NCBI GenBank assembly: GCA_020438845.1
Contig: JAGQTV010000020.1
Span: 1 to 56,204, forward strand
Direction of reading: 5' to 3'
Length of the DNA stretch: 56,204 nt
From: Mycobacterium sp.
GTDB lineage: Bacteria > Actinomycetota > Actinomycetes > Mycobacteriales > Mycobacteriaceae
Positions 16,485-26,653 of this stretch are shown piece by piece. The notes below the pieces were generated by a model. The model did no database searches. It was not told the DNA's origin and saw nothing but the letters and a program-made list of their open reading frames with translations. Within the stretch, counting starts at the first letter, position 1; the number at the start of each line of letters is the position of its first letter. A program made the position numbers and the translations under genes.

Positions 16485-17906
16485 CTAGTGGTCGTTCTCC
16501 CCGATCCGGTGCACATGAACCAGGTTCGTCGAGCCTACTGTGCCGGGCGGTGCCCCAGCGACGATGATCACCAGATCGCCCCGCTGGAAGCGGTCAAGCG
16601 CCAGAAACGCATGGTCCACCTGGCGGATCATGTCGTCGGTGCTGTCGGTGGCCGGAACCACAAACGTCTCGGTACCCCAGGACAGAGCCAGTCGGCTCCG
16701 AAGTTCGGGGATGGTGACGAAGGCCAGAAGCGGCAGCGGGCTGTGCAGTCGTGCCAGTCGGCGCACGGTGTCACCGGAGGAGGTGAACGCGACCAACGCC
16801 TTGGCGTTGAGGCGCTCGCCGATGTCGCGGGCTGCGTAGGAGATCACTCCGGGCTTGCTTCGGGGCACATGTTGCAGCGGCGGCACCGATGCCGTCGCGT
16901 CGCTCTCAACTCGGGAAATGATGCGCGCCATGGTCCGAACGGCTTCTACGGGAAACTTCCCGACTGAGGTTTCTCCGGAGAGCATCACGGCATCGGCGCC
17001 GTCGAGGATGGCGTTGGCTACGTCGGAGGCCTCTGCCCGGGTTGGCCGGGAATTGCCGATCATCGACTCCAACATCTGGGTGGCCACAATCACCGGCTTG
17101 GCGTGCTTACGAGCGACGTGGATGGCCCGCTTCTGAACTAACGGGACTTCCTCAAGCGGAAGTTCGACACCGAGGTCGCCGCGGGCCACCATTACCGCGT
17201 CGAAGGCCTCGATGATGGCCTCGAGGTTGGCGACCGCCTCGGGCTTCTCGAGCTTGGCGATCACCGGGACGCGACGGCCGACACGATCCATGACCTGGTG
17301 GACCAGTTCGACGTCGTTCGGCGAGCGCACGAACGACAGCGCCACCATGTCCACACCGAGTTCCAGAGCGAATTCCAGATCTTCGATGTCCTTGGTGGAC
17401 AGCGCGGGAACAGAGACAGCCATGCCGGGCAGCGACAGACCTTTGTTGTTGCTGACCGGGCCACCCTCGGTAACGCAGCAGACCACGTCGTTACCCTCGA
17501 TGCGCTCGACAACCAGAGCCACCTTGCCGTCGTCGACGAGCAGCCGGTCCCCCTGCTTGGCGTCCTGCGCCAAATGCTTGTAAGTGGTCGAAACCCGGTG
17601 GTGGTGACCTGGGCACTCCTCGACGGTGATTCGAACCGTCTCCCCGTTCTCCCACACGGTCTTGTCCTCGGTGAACCGACCCAGCCGGATCTTGGGGCCT
17701 TGAAGGTCAGCGAGGATGCCGACGGCTCGGCCGGTGGCGTCGGAAGCCTTTCTGACCCGCTCATAGGAGGCGCGGTGGTCGGCGTAATCGCCGTGACTGA
17801 AGTTCAGCCGGGCGACGTCCATCCCGGCGTCAACCAGAGCCCTCACCATCTTGTCGCTGCCGGTTGCCGGACCCAGAGTGCAGACGATTTTGCCGCGGCG
17901 CGTCAC
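16485..17906 (-). CDS. pyk: pyruvate kinase
   Basis: The 473-residue enzyme converts phosphoenolpyruvate and ADP to pyruvate and ATP. The start is GTG, giving [16 protein letters not shown]. Further landmarks are [11 protein letters not shown], the catalytic lysine block [14 protein letters not shown], the metal-binding [12 protein letters not shown], and the signature [20 protein letters not shown]. The C-terminal allosteric domain is present (residues about 350-473). Length is normal for actinobacterial pyruvate kinases. Order with tesB and lgt matches M. tuberculosis. Confidence 0.95.
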   Translation of the reverse strand: MTRRGKIVCTLGPATGSDKMVRALVDAGMDVARLNFSHGDYADHRASYERVRKASDATGRAVGILADLQGPKIRLGRFTEDKTVWENGETVRITVEECPGHHHRVSTTYKHLAQDAKQGDRLLVDDGKVALVVERIEGNDVVCCVTEGGPVSNNKGLSLPGMAVSVPALSTKDIEDLEFALELGVDMVALSFVRSPNDVELVHQVMDRVGRRVPVIAKLEKPEAVANLEAIIEAFDAVMVARGDLGVELPLEEVPLVQKRAIHVARKHAKPVIVATQMLESMIGNSRPTRAEASDVANAILDGADAVMLSGETSVGKFPVEAVRTMARIISRVESDATASVPPLQHVPRSKPGVISYAARDIGERLNAKALVAFTSSGDTVRRLARLHSPLPLLAFVTIPELRSRLALSWGTETFVVPATDSTDDMIRQVDHAFLALDRFQRGDLVIIVAGAPPGTVGSTNLVHVHRIGENDH

Positions 17907-17953
17907 GACGACCGAGCATAGTCCGGTTGCGGCTGCCGCGGGGGAGGTCCGGC

Positions 17954-18349
17954 TCAGGTGCCGAGAAGTGTGGGCACCAGGGGAAAACCGGGCAGGTTAC
18001 GGACGACGGTCCACCCGATCGCGAGAGTGGCGACCAGGACGAGGACGGCCGGCGTGAATGCCGACTGGCCCTGCTTGCGCCGCCACACCACCCACCCGGC
18101 CAGCAACGGGATGCCGATCAGCAGGAAGACGTTGTCGACGACGGCAGCACTAAGATCACCGTGGATCAGGTCGTGAGTCATGCGCAATCCGCCACACGCC
18201 GGGCAGTTCCATCCGGTGAGCAGCTTGAAGGGGCAGGGTGGGAACATCGACCCCCGTCGGTGCGGATCTACCAGTCCTACGTAGGTCAGGGCACCCAGCG
18301 TCAGCGCGCCGGCACCGAGCCCGCCGTAGACCTTGGTGTGGTCAGTCAT
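17954..18349 (-). CDS. DUF2752 membrane protein
   Basis: From the ATG at 18349 the protein has 131 residues and about three hydrophobic segments. The DUF2752 signature is visible: CPFKLLTGWNCPACGGLRM followed by THDLIHGD. The two CxxC-like cysteines and the His suggest metal binding or a redox role, but the family is uncharacterised. The start lies 5 bp after the stop of the TM2 gene, so the two are likely expressed together. Relatives occupy the same place between lgt and pykA in M. tuberculosis. Confidence 0.8.
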   Translation of the reverse strand: MTDHTKVYGGLGAGALTLGALTYVGLVDPHRRGSMFPPCPFKLLTGWNCPACGGLRMTHDLIHGDLSAAVVDNVFLLIGIPLLAGWVVWRRKQGQSAFTPAVLVLVATLAIGWTVVRNLPGFPLVPTLLGT

Positions 18350-18354
18350 CGCGC

Positions 18355-18825
18355 TCACCCGTCGCGCAGGGGCCGGCCCTGCGGATCCCGCACCTTGTCG
18401 GTCAGGATGAGGACGGCGTCGACGATTGCCCACACTGCGGGGATCAAGAAGCCGATGCCACAGGTCAGCAGGCCGATGATGATGCCTCCGAAGATGCCGA
18501 TCACGAGCTGGGAGATCCCAAGGCCGGTGTAACCGAGGTACAACCTGCCGATTCCGAGAATGCCGACCAGTCCGATGAGTTGCAACAGTCCGGCCGTGAG
18601 TTTCGATTTGTCCGACAACGGTTCCCCGGTGAACGGGTGGCGACCGTAGGGCGCAATCGGATCGATGTAGAACCCGGGTAACGGGCTTGGTGCCGGGTAG
18701 ACCGGCGGCGGAAACTGGGGGTACTGACCGTAGTCGGGTGCGCCGTAGCCGGGCGGAGGTGGCGGTGCGTACGGGTGCGGGTACGGCGGGGGCACCTCTT
18801 CGCCTCCGAACGGCGGCTGGGTCAT
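18355..18825 (-). CDS. TM2-domain membrane protein
   Basis: The 156-residue protein has a Pro/Tyr-rich N-terminal half (YPHPYAPPPPPGYGAPDYGQ). A TM2 domain follows: KLTAGLLQLIGLVGILGIGR, the LYLGYTGLGISQL motif, a second helix, and an aromatic-acidic turn WAIVDAVLIL. TM2 proteins are small double-spanning proteins of unknown function, and this Pro/Tyr-rich form is common in actinobacteria. It lies 33 bp downstream of lgt and 5 bp upstream of the DUF2752 gene. Confidence 0.82.
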   Translation of the reverse strand: MTQPPFGGEEVPPPYPHPYAPPPPPGYGAPDYGQYPQFPPPVYPAPSPLPGFYIDPIAPYGRHPFTGEPLSDKSKLTAGLLQLIGLVGILGIGRLYLGYTGLGISQLVIGIFGGIIIGLLTCGIGFLIPAVWAIVDAVLILTDKVRDPQGRPLRDG

Positions 18826-18858
18826 GGATTCAGCATGCCAGAACCAGCGAACAGCGAC

Positions 18859-20547
18859 CTATCGCCGGCCCCGGCTGCTGGCACCCCACAACAGCCGCCT
18901 GAACGTCACGCCCAGCTTGGGTGCTTTGACGTCGTTCGCCTTGGGTGCAGCTTCGGGCTCGGCTTCTGCCTCTGGCTCAGCTTCCGACTCAGGCTCTGCC
19001 TCGGCTTCAGGCTCTGCCTCCGCTTCAGCTTCCGGCTCAGGCTCTGCCTCTGCCTCTGCCTCAGCTTCCGGCTCAGCCTCTCCCTCGGCCTCCGCCTCAG
19101 CTGCCGCCTCCGTTTCCGGCTCAGGCTCTGCCTCCGCCTCAGCTTCCGGCTCAGCCTCCGCCTCAGCTTCCGGCTCAGCCTCTGCCTCGGCCTCCGCCTC
19201 AGCTGCCGCCTCCGCTTCCGGCTCAGGCTCTGCCTCCGCCTCAGCTTCCGGCTCAGGCTCCGGCCCAGCTTCCGGCTCCGGCTCAGCTTCCGCCTCCGGC
19301 TCGCCTTCTGCCTCTGCTTCCGGCTCAGGCTCAGCTTCCGCCTCGGCTTCTGCTTCTGCTTCTGGCTCAGCTTCCGCCTCGGCTTCTGCTTCTGGCTCGG
19401 CTTCCGCCTCGGGCTCGGCTTCTCCCTCCGGCTCTACCTCGGCCTCGCCTTCAGCCCCTACCTCAGCTCCAGCGTCCGCTTCCGCCTCGACCTCAGCCTC
19501 GCCGTCAGCCTCCACCTCGGCTTCTGGTTGAGTTTCTTCCCCGTCCTCAACATCGCCGACCGCGAGGGCATCCTCGGCCTCGTGCTCACCTGCGACAGCC
19601 GCCGCCGCGATGAGGCCACTTCCCTGCGCAACGGCGACCAACTCCTCAGTAAGCGCTTCGTGTTCGTGGGCCCTGTCGAACTTGCCGCGCAGTGCCGCTG
19701 GTGCTTCCCTCCCCTTCGGCGCCAGCAACATGTAGACCACGGCTCCGATGAAGACGAAGGTCGCAGTGAAGACATTGATTCGGATTCCGGCGATGTGTGT
19801 CGCAACGTCATCACGCATCAGCTCGACCCAGAACCGGCCAACGCAATAGAGCGCCACGTACAGCGCGAACAGTCGCCCGTGCCCGAGCCGGAACTTGCGA
19901 TCGACCCAAATCAATATCGCGAAAACCAGCAAGTTCCAGAGCAGTTCGTAGAGGAACGTCGGGTGCACCACGGCAGCCACTTGGCCGGTCGACACTCCAT
20001 CGAGAGAATGGACGTCGACCACTCCCGACGGATCTCGGCGATAGAAGATCTCCAGACCCCACGGAACAGTGGTCTCGCGGCCATACAGTTCCTGGTTGAA
20101 GTAGTTGCCCAGTCGGCCGATTGCCTGTGCCAGGACAATGCCCGGTGCAATGGCGTCGGCGAAAGCGGGCAGCGGAATACCCCTGCGACGACAGCCAATC
20201 CAGGCTCCGACGCCGCCGAGGGCCACCGCACCCCAGATGCCCAGGCCGCCCTCCCAGATCCGTGCCGCCGCGCCGATGCCGGCGCCGCCCGGACCGAAAT
20301 ACGTCTTCCAGTCCGTCATGAGGTGATACACCCGGCCGCCGATCAACCCGAACGGGACGGCCCACAGCGCGATGTCGTAGATAACGCCTCGCTCCCCGCC
20401 GCGGGCAGCCCAACGACGGTCGCCGATCACCAAGGCGGCGACGATGCCGGTGATGATGCAAAGCGCGTACGCCCGAATCGGGATCGGGCCCAAGTACCAG
20501 ACACCCTGCGCGGGACTCGGGATGTAGGCAAGGACCGTCGTCGTCAC
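18859..20547 (-). CDS. lgt: prolipoprotein diacylglyceryl transferase with long Glu/Ala tail
   Basis: The 562-residue membrane enzyme transfers diacylglycerol from phosphatidylglycerol to the lipobox cysteine of prolipoproteins. The first 290 residues hold the normal Lgt core of about seven helices: [19 protein letters not shown] with the essential His region, [27 protein letters not shown] and [19 protein letters not shown]. Residues about 340-533 are almost only Glu, Ala and Pro, ending in a short basic tail ([16 protein letters not shown]). M. tuberculosis Lgt also has a C-terminal extension, but as I remember it is shorter. The ATG overlaps the trpA stop by 4 bp. Confidence 0.93.
   Translation of the reverse strand: MTTTVLAYIPSPAQGVWYLGPIPIRAYALCIITGIVAALVIGDRRWAARGGERGVIYDIALWAVPFGLIGGRVYHLMTDWKTYFGPGGAGIGAAARIWEGGLGIWGAVALGGVGAWIGCRRRGIPLPAFADAIAPGIVLAQAIGRLGNYFNQELYGRETTVPWGLEIFYRRDPSGVVDVHSLDGVSTGQVAAVVHPTFLYELLWNLLVFAILIWVDRKFRLGHGRLFALYVALYCVGRFWVELMRDDVATHIAGIRINVFTATFVFIGAVVYMLLAPKGREAPAALRGKFDRAHEHEALTEELVAVAQGSGLIAAAAVAGEHEAEDALAVGDVEDGEETQPEAEVEADGEAEVEAEADAGAEVGAEGEAEVEPEGEAEPEAEAEPEAEAEAEAEPEAEAEAEAEAEPEPEAEAEGEPEAEAEPEPEAGPEPEPEAEAEAEPEPEAEAAAEAEAEAEAEPEAEAEAEPEAEAEAEPEPETEAAAEAEAEGEAEPEAEAEAEAEPEPEAEAEAEPEAEAEPESEAEPEAEAEPEAAPKANDVKAPKLGVTFRRLLWGASSRGRR
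18930..19535 (-). repeat. degenerate 6-18 bp repeats encoding the Lgt tail
   Basis: About 600 bp consist of variants of a 6-bp Glu-Ala unit (GCCGAG or GCAGAA on the coding strand) grouped into 12- and 18-bp higher-order units such as EPEAEA. The frame is intact throughout. Such tracts change length easily by slippage, so the exact length may vary between strains or suffer in assembly. Confidence 0.9.
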
Positions 20548-21353
20548 CTGGCAGACACCTCTTTCCGCACCCCGACGGCCAATTCCTCGGTCAGTTCCCG
20601 CACCGCGGGCACCCCCTCGTCCAGGGCGGAGACGAGGGCCGAGCCGACGATCACCCCGTCGGCGAAACGTGCGATCTCGGAAGCCTGTGCGCGAGAACGC
20701 ACCCCCAGACCCACACCGACGGGAATATCGGAAATCTCATTGACCCGGCGCACCAACTCCGGCGCCGCTTGAGAAACCGCATCACGAGCACCCGTCACAC
20801 CCATCGTGGAGGCCGCATAAACAAAGCCGCGGCAGGCTTCGACGGTGCGGGCCAACCGCTCCGGGGTGGACGATGGGGCTACCAGAAAGATTCGGTCCAA
20901 GTCATGGTGCTCCGAGGCTGCCATCCAGTCGTCGGCCTCGTCCGGTATGAGGTCGGGGGTGATCATGCCCAACCCGCCGGCAGCGGCCAGGTCCCGCGCA
21001 AAGGCATCAATCCCGTAGTGCAGCAAAAGGTTCCAGTACGTCATCACCACCGGGTTGCCCCCCGCGGCGCTGACGGCTTCAACCGCGCGCAGCGTGTCCC
21101 TGACCCGAACACCGCCCCGCAATGCGAACTCGGTAGCAGTCGCGATCACCGGGCCGTCCATTCCCGGGTCGGAGTACGGCACACCCACTTCGATGATGTC
21201 GCAGGCACCGGAGATCGCAACCATCGCCTCGATCGAGGTGGCCACGTCGGGGTAGCCCGTAGGCAGGTAGCCGATCAGTGCCGCACGGCCCTCGGCACGG
21301 CATGCATCAAAAACCGGGCCCAATCGACCGGGCGGACTGTGGTGAAGGGTCAT
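20544..21353 (-). CDS. trpA: tryptophan synthase alpha subunit
   Basis: The 269-residue TIM barrel cleaves indole-3-glycerol phosphate to indole, which passes to TrpB. Visible motifs: [11 protein letters not shown], the catalytic Glu region in [51 protein letters not shown], and [14 protein letters not shown]. The ATG overlaps the trpB stop and its own stop overlaps the lgt start, both as ATGA, so trpB-trpA-lgt are translationally coupled. Confidence 0.96.
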   Translation of the reverse strand: MTLHHSPPGRLGPVFDACRAEGRAALIGYLPTGYPDVATSIEAMVAISGACDIIEVGVPYSDPGMDGPVIATATEFALRGGVRVRDTLRAVEAVSAAGGNPVVMTYWNLLLHYGIDAFARDLAAAGGLGMITPDLIPDEADDWMAASEHHDLDRIFLVAPSSTPERLARTVEACRGFVYAASTMGVTGARDAVSQAAPELVRRVNEISDIPVGVGLGVRSRAQASEIARFADGVIVGSALVSALDEGVPAVRELTEELAVGVRKEVSAR

Positions 21354-22615
21354 GAGGCTCCCGGATCGTCGAGCAGACCGAACCACTGGGCGGCGGTCGC
21401 CACATCCTTGTCGCCTCGGCCCGAGAGGTTGACCACAATAATGGCGCCGGGGCCTAGTTCCGCGGCCAGTGTCAGTGCGCCGGCGACGGCATGGGCGCTC
21501 TCGATGGCCGGAATGATCCCCTCCAGTCGGCACAACAGCCTGAAGGCATCCATCGCCTCGGTATCGGTGACGGGCCGGTACTCGGCGCGGCCGGCCTCCT
21601 TGAGAAAAGCGTGCTCGGGGCCGACGCCGGGATAGTCCAATCCAGCTGAGATGGAATGGGATTCGATGGTCTGCCCGTCTTCGTCCTGCATCACGTAGGA
21701 ATACGAGCCCTGGAAGGCACCTGGTGCCCCACCGGCGAACGTGGCGGCGTGCCGTCCGGTCTCCACGCCGTCCCCACCGGCCTCGTAGCCGATCAGCCGA
21801 ACGCCCGGATCGTCGATGAAAGCGTGGAAAATCCCGATGGCGTTGGATCCCCCGCCGACGCAGGCGGTCACGGCGTCCGGAAGCCGGCCGGCCTGGGCCA
21901 GGATCTGCGCACGGGCCTCCATGCCGATCACCCGCTGAAAATCGCGCACCATCATCGGGAACGGATGGGGACCAGCGGCGGTGCCGAAGCAGTAATAGGT
22001 GTCGTCGGCGTGTGCCACCCAGTCCCGGAAGGCCTCGTTGACGGCATCCTTCAGAGTCTTCGAGCCGGACTGCACGGCAACGACTTCCGCGCCGAGCAGC
22101 CGCATCCTGGCTACGTTGAGCGCCTGGCGCGCAGTGTCGACCGCGCCCATGTAGACGACACATTCCAGACCCAGCAGCGCGCAGGCGGTCGCAGTGGCCA
22201 CTCCGTGTTGGCCGGCTCCAGTTTCGGCGATCACCCGGGTCTTGCCCATTTGCCTGGCCAGCAGCGCCTGGCCGAGAACATTGTTGATCTTGTGCGAGCC
22301 GGTGTGGTTGAGGTCTTCGCGTTTGAGGAAGATCCGGGCGCCACCGGCATGTTCACTGAGCCGGATTGCCTCATACAGCGGCGACGGCCGTCCCGTGTAG
22401 TGCGTCTGCAGATCGTCCAATTTGTCGAGGAAGGCCTGGTCGGTGCGCGCCTTCTCGTATGCGGCAGTGACCTCTTCGATCACGGCCATCAAAGCCTCGG
22501 GGATGTAGCGCCCGCCGAAAATCCCGAAGTGACCACGGGCATCCGGGTCGTGTGTAGTCGGTTCGGCGACCGCCGTGCTGGCACGGGGCAAATTGGGGCG
22601 GGAGGTATCGGCCAT
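21350..22615 (-). CDS. trpB: tryptophan synthase beta subunit
   Basis: The PLP enzyme condenses indole with serine. The PLP lysine is in [38 protein letters not shown] and [16 protein letters not shown] (phosphate-binding) are also clear. The ATG at 22615 gives 421 residues and an N-terminus near that of M. tuberculosis TrpB. A GTG at 22666, overlapping the end of trpC by 22 bp, would add 17 residues and cannot be excluded. Neither has a strong ribosome binding site. Confidence 0.95.
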   Translation of the reverse strand: MADTSRPNLPRASTAVAEPTTHDPDARGHFGIFGGRYIPEALMAVIEEVTAAYEKARTDQAFLDKLDDLQTHYTGRPSPLYEAIRLSEHAGGARIFLKREDLNHTGSHKINNVLGQALLARQMGKTRVIAETGAGQHGVATATACALLGLECVVYMGAVDTARQALNVARMRLLGAEVVAVQSGSKTLKDAVNEAFRDWVAHADDTYYCFGTAAGPHPFPMMVRDFQRVIGMEARAQILAQAGRLPDAVTACVGGGSNAIGIFHAFIDDPGVRLIGYEAGGDGVETGRHAATFAGGAPGAFQGSYSYVMQDEDGQTIESHSISAGLDYPGVGPEHAFLKEAGRAEYRPVTDTEAMDAFRLLCRLEGIIPAIESAHAVAGALTLAAELGPGAIIVVNLSGRGDKDVATAAQWFGLLDDPGAS

Positions 22616-22644
22616 TTCAGTACTCGACAGAGCCGGCTGGAATT

Positions 22645-23472
22645 TCAGCGGACCGGTTTCGGGCACGACGGATGAGCACCTGCGGTCACCAGTTCAGCCA
22701 CCGCCCCGCGGGGATCGCCACTGGTCACCAGCCCCTCCCCTACCAGGACAGCGTCGGCTCCCGCTCCGGCGTAGGCCAGCAGGTCCGCCGGACCGCGCAC
22801 TCCGGACTCGGCGACCCGAATGATGTTGGAGGGCAGTCCAGGTGCGATGCGTGCGAAGCAGTCGCGATCGACGTTCAGGGTCTTGAGATCGCGGGCATTG
22901 ACCCCGATCACCTTCGCGCCGGCCTGAAGAGCGCGGTCGGCTTCCTCCTCAGTGTGCACCTCGACCAGCGGGGTCATGCCCAATGACTCGGTCCGGTCCA
23001 GCATCGACACCAACGCCGGCTGACTCAGCGCCGCAACGATCAGCAGCAGCATGTCTGCGCCGTGCGCCCGGGCCTCGTGGATCTGGTAGGGGCGAACGAT
23101 GAAGTCCTTGCGCAGCACCGGAATGCTGACCGCCGCCCGCACCGCATCCAGATCGGCCAGCGATCCCTTGAAGCGCCGTTCCTCGGTCAACACGCTGATC
23201 GCCCGAGCACCACCGTTCTGGTAGGCGCGCGCCAATTCCGCAGGATCGGCGATCGGCGCGAGCTGGCCCCGAGAAGGGCTCGCCCGCTTCACTTCAGCAA
23301 TCACCGCGATTCCCGGAGCGCGCAGTGCTGCCATGGCGTCACGCGGAGGAGGGGCCGCCTCTGCGGCTGCTCTGATTTCGGCCATGCTCACCCGCGCTTC
23401 GCGGGCGGCAACATCCGCACGGACCCCTTCAAGAATGGAGTCGAGAACGGTTGCCGAACTCGCCGAACTCAT
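22645..23472 (-). CDS. trpC: indole-3-glycerol phosphate synthase
   Basis: The 275-residue TIM-barrel enzyme closes the indole ring. Motifs: [15 protein letters not shown] with the catalytic Lys, [31 protein letters not shown] with the second catalytic Lys, [29 protein letters not shown] and [13 protein letters not shown]. The ATG at 23472 ([17 protein letters not shown]) matches relatives, and AGAGGGG lies about 14 bp upstream. A longer in-frame version from 23550 has no homologous sequence. About 80 bp separate it from the membrane protein gene upstream. Confidence 0.95.
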   Translation of the reverse strand: MSSASSATVLDSILEGVRADVAAREARVSMAEIRAAAEAAPPPRDAMAALRAPGIAVIAEVKRASPSRGQLAPIADPAELARAYQNGGARAISVLTEERRFKGSLADLDAVRAAVSIPVLRKDFIVRPYQIHEARAHGADMLLLIVAALSQPALVSMLDRTESLGMTPLVEVHTEEEADRALQAGAKVIGVNARDLKTLNVDRDCFARIAPGLPSNIIRVAESGVRGPADLLAYAGAGADAVLVGEGLVTSGDPRGAVAELVTAGAHPSCPKPVR

Positions 23473-23553
23473 TGACTGCCGGTTCCCCTCTGGCGGTGCT
23501 GTGGGTGTGGGTTGATATCGCTGAAAGGGTAGCCGCCCAGTAGCTGGCATCCG

Positions 23554-24165
23554 TCACCGCCCCTCTGTGCTGGACTCTGACCCAGGTGCCGGGCCGGAAC
23601 CGTCAGTCGGGTCGTCACCGGCGTCGAGGGCGTCCCACATCACACGCTCGGATGCCCGATCGGATGGGACCTGTCCTCCTGCTCGCACCGCCGGGGAGTC
23701 GTATCGCGTCGTCGCATGGTCTGCCGACGCCGCCGCGCGCATCATCAGCGCTGCAGCTACCAGCGCGCACACCGCCGCAACCAGGGTGAGAGCAGCGCCG
23801 AACAGATGCCGTTGGCTGCCGACCAAAATCGCTATCGGCACATCGGCGACCGCTGCTCCCCGGGGCCCGACATCGGGCATTACGAAGAGGCTCAGCCCCA
23901 GATATCCCAAGGCCAAACACGCCGCCGCAACCAGGAATGCGACGGCACGCAGCAGCCAGCCCCGCACTGCCAGCGCCACCAGCGCGGCGGCGATCAGCAA
24001 AACCGCCAACGGAAGCAGAGCCGTCGACCAACCCGCCCCGCTCAGAACCACCGTCTTGGGAGGACCGAGGTCGTCGAACGACTGCAGTGACACCCAAGGA
24101 AGCCGCGAGGCACCCCACAGACAGACGGCGGCCAACACCAGCAGCGCCTGAGCAACCCGGATCAT
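23554..24165 (-). CDS. Trp-operon-associated membrane protein
   Basis: The 203-residue protein has four membrane helices (for example [19 protein letters not shown] and [18 protein letters not shown]) and a hydrophilic C-terminal tail of about 60 residues with [13 protein letters not shown]. This matches the conserved actinobacterial Trp_oprn_chp family found between trpE and trpC (Rv1610 in M. tuberculosis). Its start overlaps the trpE stop as ATGA. The function is unknown; constant linkage suggests a role in tryptophan transport or regulation. Confidence 0.85.
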   Translation of the reverse strand: MIRVAQALLVLAAVCLWGASRLPWVSLQSFDDLGPPKTVVLSGAGWSTALLPLAVLLIAAALVALAVRGWLLRAVAFLVAAACLALGYLGLSLFVMPDVGPRGAAVADVPIAILVGSQRHLFGAALTLVAAVCALVAAALMMRAAASADHATTRYDSPAVRAGGQVPSDRASERVMWDALDAGDDPTDGSGPAPGSESSTEGR

Positions 24166-25682
24166 GGTGTGTCCAGCGTTTCAGCAGCGGCGATCGCACT
24201 GAGCACCGCCTTGGCCTTGTTGGCCGCCTCGGTGTATTCGTAGGGACCGTTGGAGTCGGCCACAACCCCGCCGCCGGCCTGTACGTAGGCGGTGCCATCG
24301 CGCATCAACGCAGTGCGGATCGCGATCGCGAAGTCGGCGTTGCCGGCGAAATCGAGGTAGCCGACAACCCCGCCGTAGAGCCCACGGCGAGTGAGCTCGA
24401 CCTCTTCGATGAGCTCCATGGCACGGACCTTGGGGGCTCCAGACAGGGTGCCGGCAGGGAAGCAGGCAGTGACGGCGTCCAATGCGGTGCGATGTTCGGC
24501 CAGCAGGCCGGTCACCGTGGACACCAGATGCATGACGTGGCTGTAGCGCTCGATGTGGCTGTAGTCCTCGACCCGCACGGTGCCCGGTACACAGACCCGG
24601 CCCAGATCGTTTCGGCCGAGATCGACCAGCATCAGATGCTCCGCACGTTCTTTCTCGTCGGACAGCAGCTCCTTCTCGAGCAGCTGGTCCTCCTCTTCGG
24701 TGTGCCCGCGCCAGCGGGTTCCAGCGATCGGATGGGTGGTGGCCCAGCCGTCCTGCACTGTCACCAGAGCCTCCGGACTGGAGCCGACGATCGAAAACGC
24801 CGTCTCCCCAGCCTCATCCGGGATGTGCATCAGATACATGTAGGGGCTGGGATTGGACACCCGCAGCATCCGGTAGACGTCGATCGGGTCAGCGGTGGTG
24901 TCCATCTCGAACCGCTGCGAAGGGACCACCTGGAACGCCTCGCCCGCTTCGATCTCCCCGACCAGACGTTCGACCACCGCCCCGTACTCCTCCCGGGTCC
25001 GCTGTGCGCGAGGGTGCGGTTCAGGTCGGCCGAAGGTTGCCACCGTGGACGGCAGCGGCTGGCCCAGCGCCTGGGTCATCACGTCCAGTCGCGAGACCGC
25101 CTCGTCATAGGCCTCGTCGACGAATTCGTCGGTGCTGTTCCAATTCACCGCGTTGGCGATCAGCGTGATGGTTCCTTCATGGTGGTCCACGGCGGCCAGG
25201 TCGGTGGCCACCAGCAGCAGCATTTCGGGCAGGCGCAGGTCGTCGACGGCCAGTTCCGGCAGCCGCTCCAGACGCCGGACGAAGTCGTAGGCGAAGAACC
25301 CCACGAGACCGCCGGACAGCGGCGGCATACCCGCCAGCGGGCCCGTGGACAGCAGTTCGATGGTCTCCCGAAGCGCTGCCAGAGGGTCACCCTCGTTCGG
25401 CGCACCGCTGGGGACTGCGCCGAGCCAGGCGGCCTCGCCGTCGTGCACGGTCAGCGCCGAGGGCGAACCGGCCCCGATGAACGACCACCGTGACCAGGAC
25501 CGGCCGTTCTCAGCGGACTCGAGTAGGAAGGTTCCCGGACGGTTGGCGGCCAGCTTCCGGTAGGCCGACAGCGGAGTCTCGCTGTCGGCAAGCACCTTAC
25601 GGGTGACCGGGACCACCCGGTGTTCGGCGGCCAGCGCGCAGAACTCGTCGCGCGAGGTCGTGACGGCGAGGGTTGAGTGCAC
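24162..25682 (-). CDS. trpE: anthranilate synthase component I
   Basis: The 506-residue chorismate-utilising enzyme makes anthranilate with the glutaminase subunit encoded elsewhere. The N-terminal regulatory LLES motif ([18 protein letters not shown]) binds tryptophan for feedback inhibition. The catalytic half has [60 protein letters not shown] and [12 protein letters not shown]. The start is GTG, 57 bp from the divergent bcp gene. I see no leader peptide or attenuator in that short gap. trpD and trpG are absent from the window, as is usual in mycobacteria. Confidence 0.95.
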   Translation of the reverse strand: MHSTLAVTTSRDEFCALAAEHRVVPVTRKVLADSETPLSAYRKLAANRPGTFLLESAENGRSWSRWSFIGAGSPSALTVHDGEAAWLGAVPSGAPNEGDPLAALRETIELLSTGPLAGMPPLSGGLVGFFAYDFVRRLERLPELAVDDLRLPEMLLLVATDLAAVDHHEGTITLIANAVNWNSTDEFVDEAYDEAVSRLDVMTQALGQPLPSTVATFGRPEPHPRAQRTREEYGAVVERLVGEIEAGEAFQVVPSQRFEMDTTADPIDVYRMLRVSNPSPYMYLMHIPDEAGETAFSIVGSSPEALVTVQDGWATTHPIAGTRWRGHTEEEDQLLEKELLSDEKERAEHLMLVDLGRNDLGRVCVPGTVRVEDYSHIERYSHVMHLVSTVTGLLAEHRTALDAVTACFPAGTLSGAPKVRAMELIEEVELTRRGLYGGVVGYLDFAGNADFAIAIRTALMRDGTAYVQAGGGVVADSNGPYEYTEAANKAKAVLSAIAAAETLDTP

Positions 25683-25739
25683 GGCCTACATCCTCCCAGA
25701 CCTGTTCAGTTCCACCGACCGGGCGATACCGTGGCAGGC

Positions 25740-26207
25740 ATGACCCAAGGCATCAGACCCGGTGACCGCGCCCCCGACTTCGAGTTGCCGGACCAGACCG
25801 GCACCAGCCGTTCGCTGTCCAGCCTGCTCACCGGCGGTCCGGTGGTGTTGTTCTTCTATCCCGCGGCGATGACGCCGGGGTGCACCAAGGAGGCCTGCCA
25901 CTTCCGTGATCTGGCCGGCGAGTTCGCCGACCTCGGGGCGATCAGGGTGGGTATCAGCACCGATGCGGTGGACAAGCAGGCGAAGTTCTCCGACTCCCAA
26001 CGGTTCGACTACCCCCTGCTGTCCGACGAAGACGGAAAGGTAGCCCAAGCGTTCGGAGTCAAACGCGGCTTGTTGGGCAAGTTCATGCCGGTCAAACGCA
26101 CTACCTTCGTCATCGACACGGATCGCACCGTTCTGGACGTGATCGCCAGCGAGGTCAATATGGACACCCATGCCGACAAGGCATTGGAGGTGCTGCGCGC
26201 CCGTTGA
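25740..26207 (+). CDS. bcp: bacterioferritin comigratory protein-type peroxiredoxin
   Basis: This 155-residue thiol peroxidase reduces hydrogen peroxide and alkyl hydroperoxides. The peroxidatic Cys lies in MTPGCTKEACHFRD, with the possible resolving Cys five residues later as in PrxQ/BCP enzymes. APDFELPDQTG opens the thioredoxin fold. The ATG at 25740 fits the family; an in-frame extension back to 25677 does not. It diverges from trpE and converges on hisI with a 12-bp gap. In M. tuberculosis the bcpB gene has the same position and orientation, with chaA between it and hisI; chaA is missing here. Confidence 0.9.
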   Translation: MTQGIRPGDRAPDFELPDQTGTSRSLSSLLTGGPVVLFFYPAAMTPGCTKEACHFRDLAGEFADLGAIRVGISTDAVDKQAKFSDSQRFDYPLLSDEDGKVAQAFGVKRGLLGKFMPVKRTTFVIDTDRTVLDVIASEVNMDTHADKALEVLRAR

Positions 26208-26219
26208 GCACGCGGCAGG

Positions 26220-26570
26220 TCAGGTTTCCGGGGCCAGCAACGTATCGGCGTCGAAGCAGGTGTGCTCGCCGGTATGGCAGGCAGCGCCCACTTGGTCGAC
26301 CTCGAGCAGCACGGCGTCGCCATCGCAGTCCAGTCGTACCGAGTGGACGTACTGGGTGTGCCCGGACGTGGCTCCCTTGACCCAGTACTCCCCGCGGGAA
26401 CGCGAATAGTAGGTTGCCTTCCGGGCTTCCAGGGTGCGCGCGAGCGCCTCATCGTCCATCCAGGCCACCATCAGCACCTTGCCGGTGCCGCGTTCCTGGG
26501 CGATGGCGGCGAACAGCCCGTTGGCATCCCGCTTGAGGCGCGCGGCGATGGCGGGATCCAATGCGCTCAT
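26220..26570 (-). CDS. hisI: phosphoribosyl-AMP cyclohydrolase
   Basis: The 116-residue zinc enzyme opens the purine ring of phosphoribosyl-AMP in histidine synthesis. Motifs: [35 protein letters not shown] with the conserved SRSR and GxTSGH, and the metal-binding [11 protein letters not shown] and [12 protein letters not shown]. It is the last gene of the his operon. Its ATG overlaps the stop of the second mini-ORF of the MIRU-like repeat, so translation may be coupled to hisF through two 13-codon peptides. Confidence 0.94.
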   Translation of the reverse strand: MSALDPAIAARLKRDANGLFAAIAQERGTGKVLMVAWMDDEALARTLEARKATYYSRSRGEYWVKGATSGHTQYVHSVRLDCDGDAVLLEVDQVGAACHTGEHTCFDADTLLAPET

Positions 26571-26653
26571 CGGACGGCTCCGAATTTGTCCTCTTCGCTG
26601 ACGCTCATCGGACGGCTCCGAATTTGTCCTCTTCGCTGACGCTCATCGGACGG
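26565..26653 (-). repeat. MIRU-like 38-bp tandem repeat between hisF and hisI
   Basis: Two exact 38-bp copies (26565-26602, 26603-26640) and the first 13 bp of a third fill the hisF-hisI junction. On the coding strand each full unit contains ATG, 12 more codons ([12 protein letters not shown]) and a TGA that overlaps the next ATG. The hisF TGA (26645-26643) overlaps mini-ORF 1 (26646-26605), whose TGA overlaps mini-ORF 2 (26608-26567), whose TGA overlaps the hisI ATG (26570). Insertion into an ATGA overlap that preserves coupling is the hallmark of mycobacterial interspersed repetitive units, known from senX3-regX3. Confidence 0.85.

Noticed and set aside
18775-20772. Plus-strand ORF of 665 codons rich in Leu, Arg, Cys and Phe opposite lgt
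   Set aside because: It is the complement of the Glu/Ala repeat, which stays open in several frames because it lacks stop-forming triplets. The real Lgt motifs are on the minus strand.
21354-22163. Long in-frame extension of trpA into the trpB region
   Set aside because: The added sequence is Arg/Gly/Pro-rich out-of-frame trpB; trpA starts at the ATG at 21353 in an ATGA overlap.
25683-25739. Trp leader peptide/attenuator before trpE
   Set aside because: The divergent gap is only 57 bp and shows no Trp-codon run or terminator-like hairpin.
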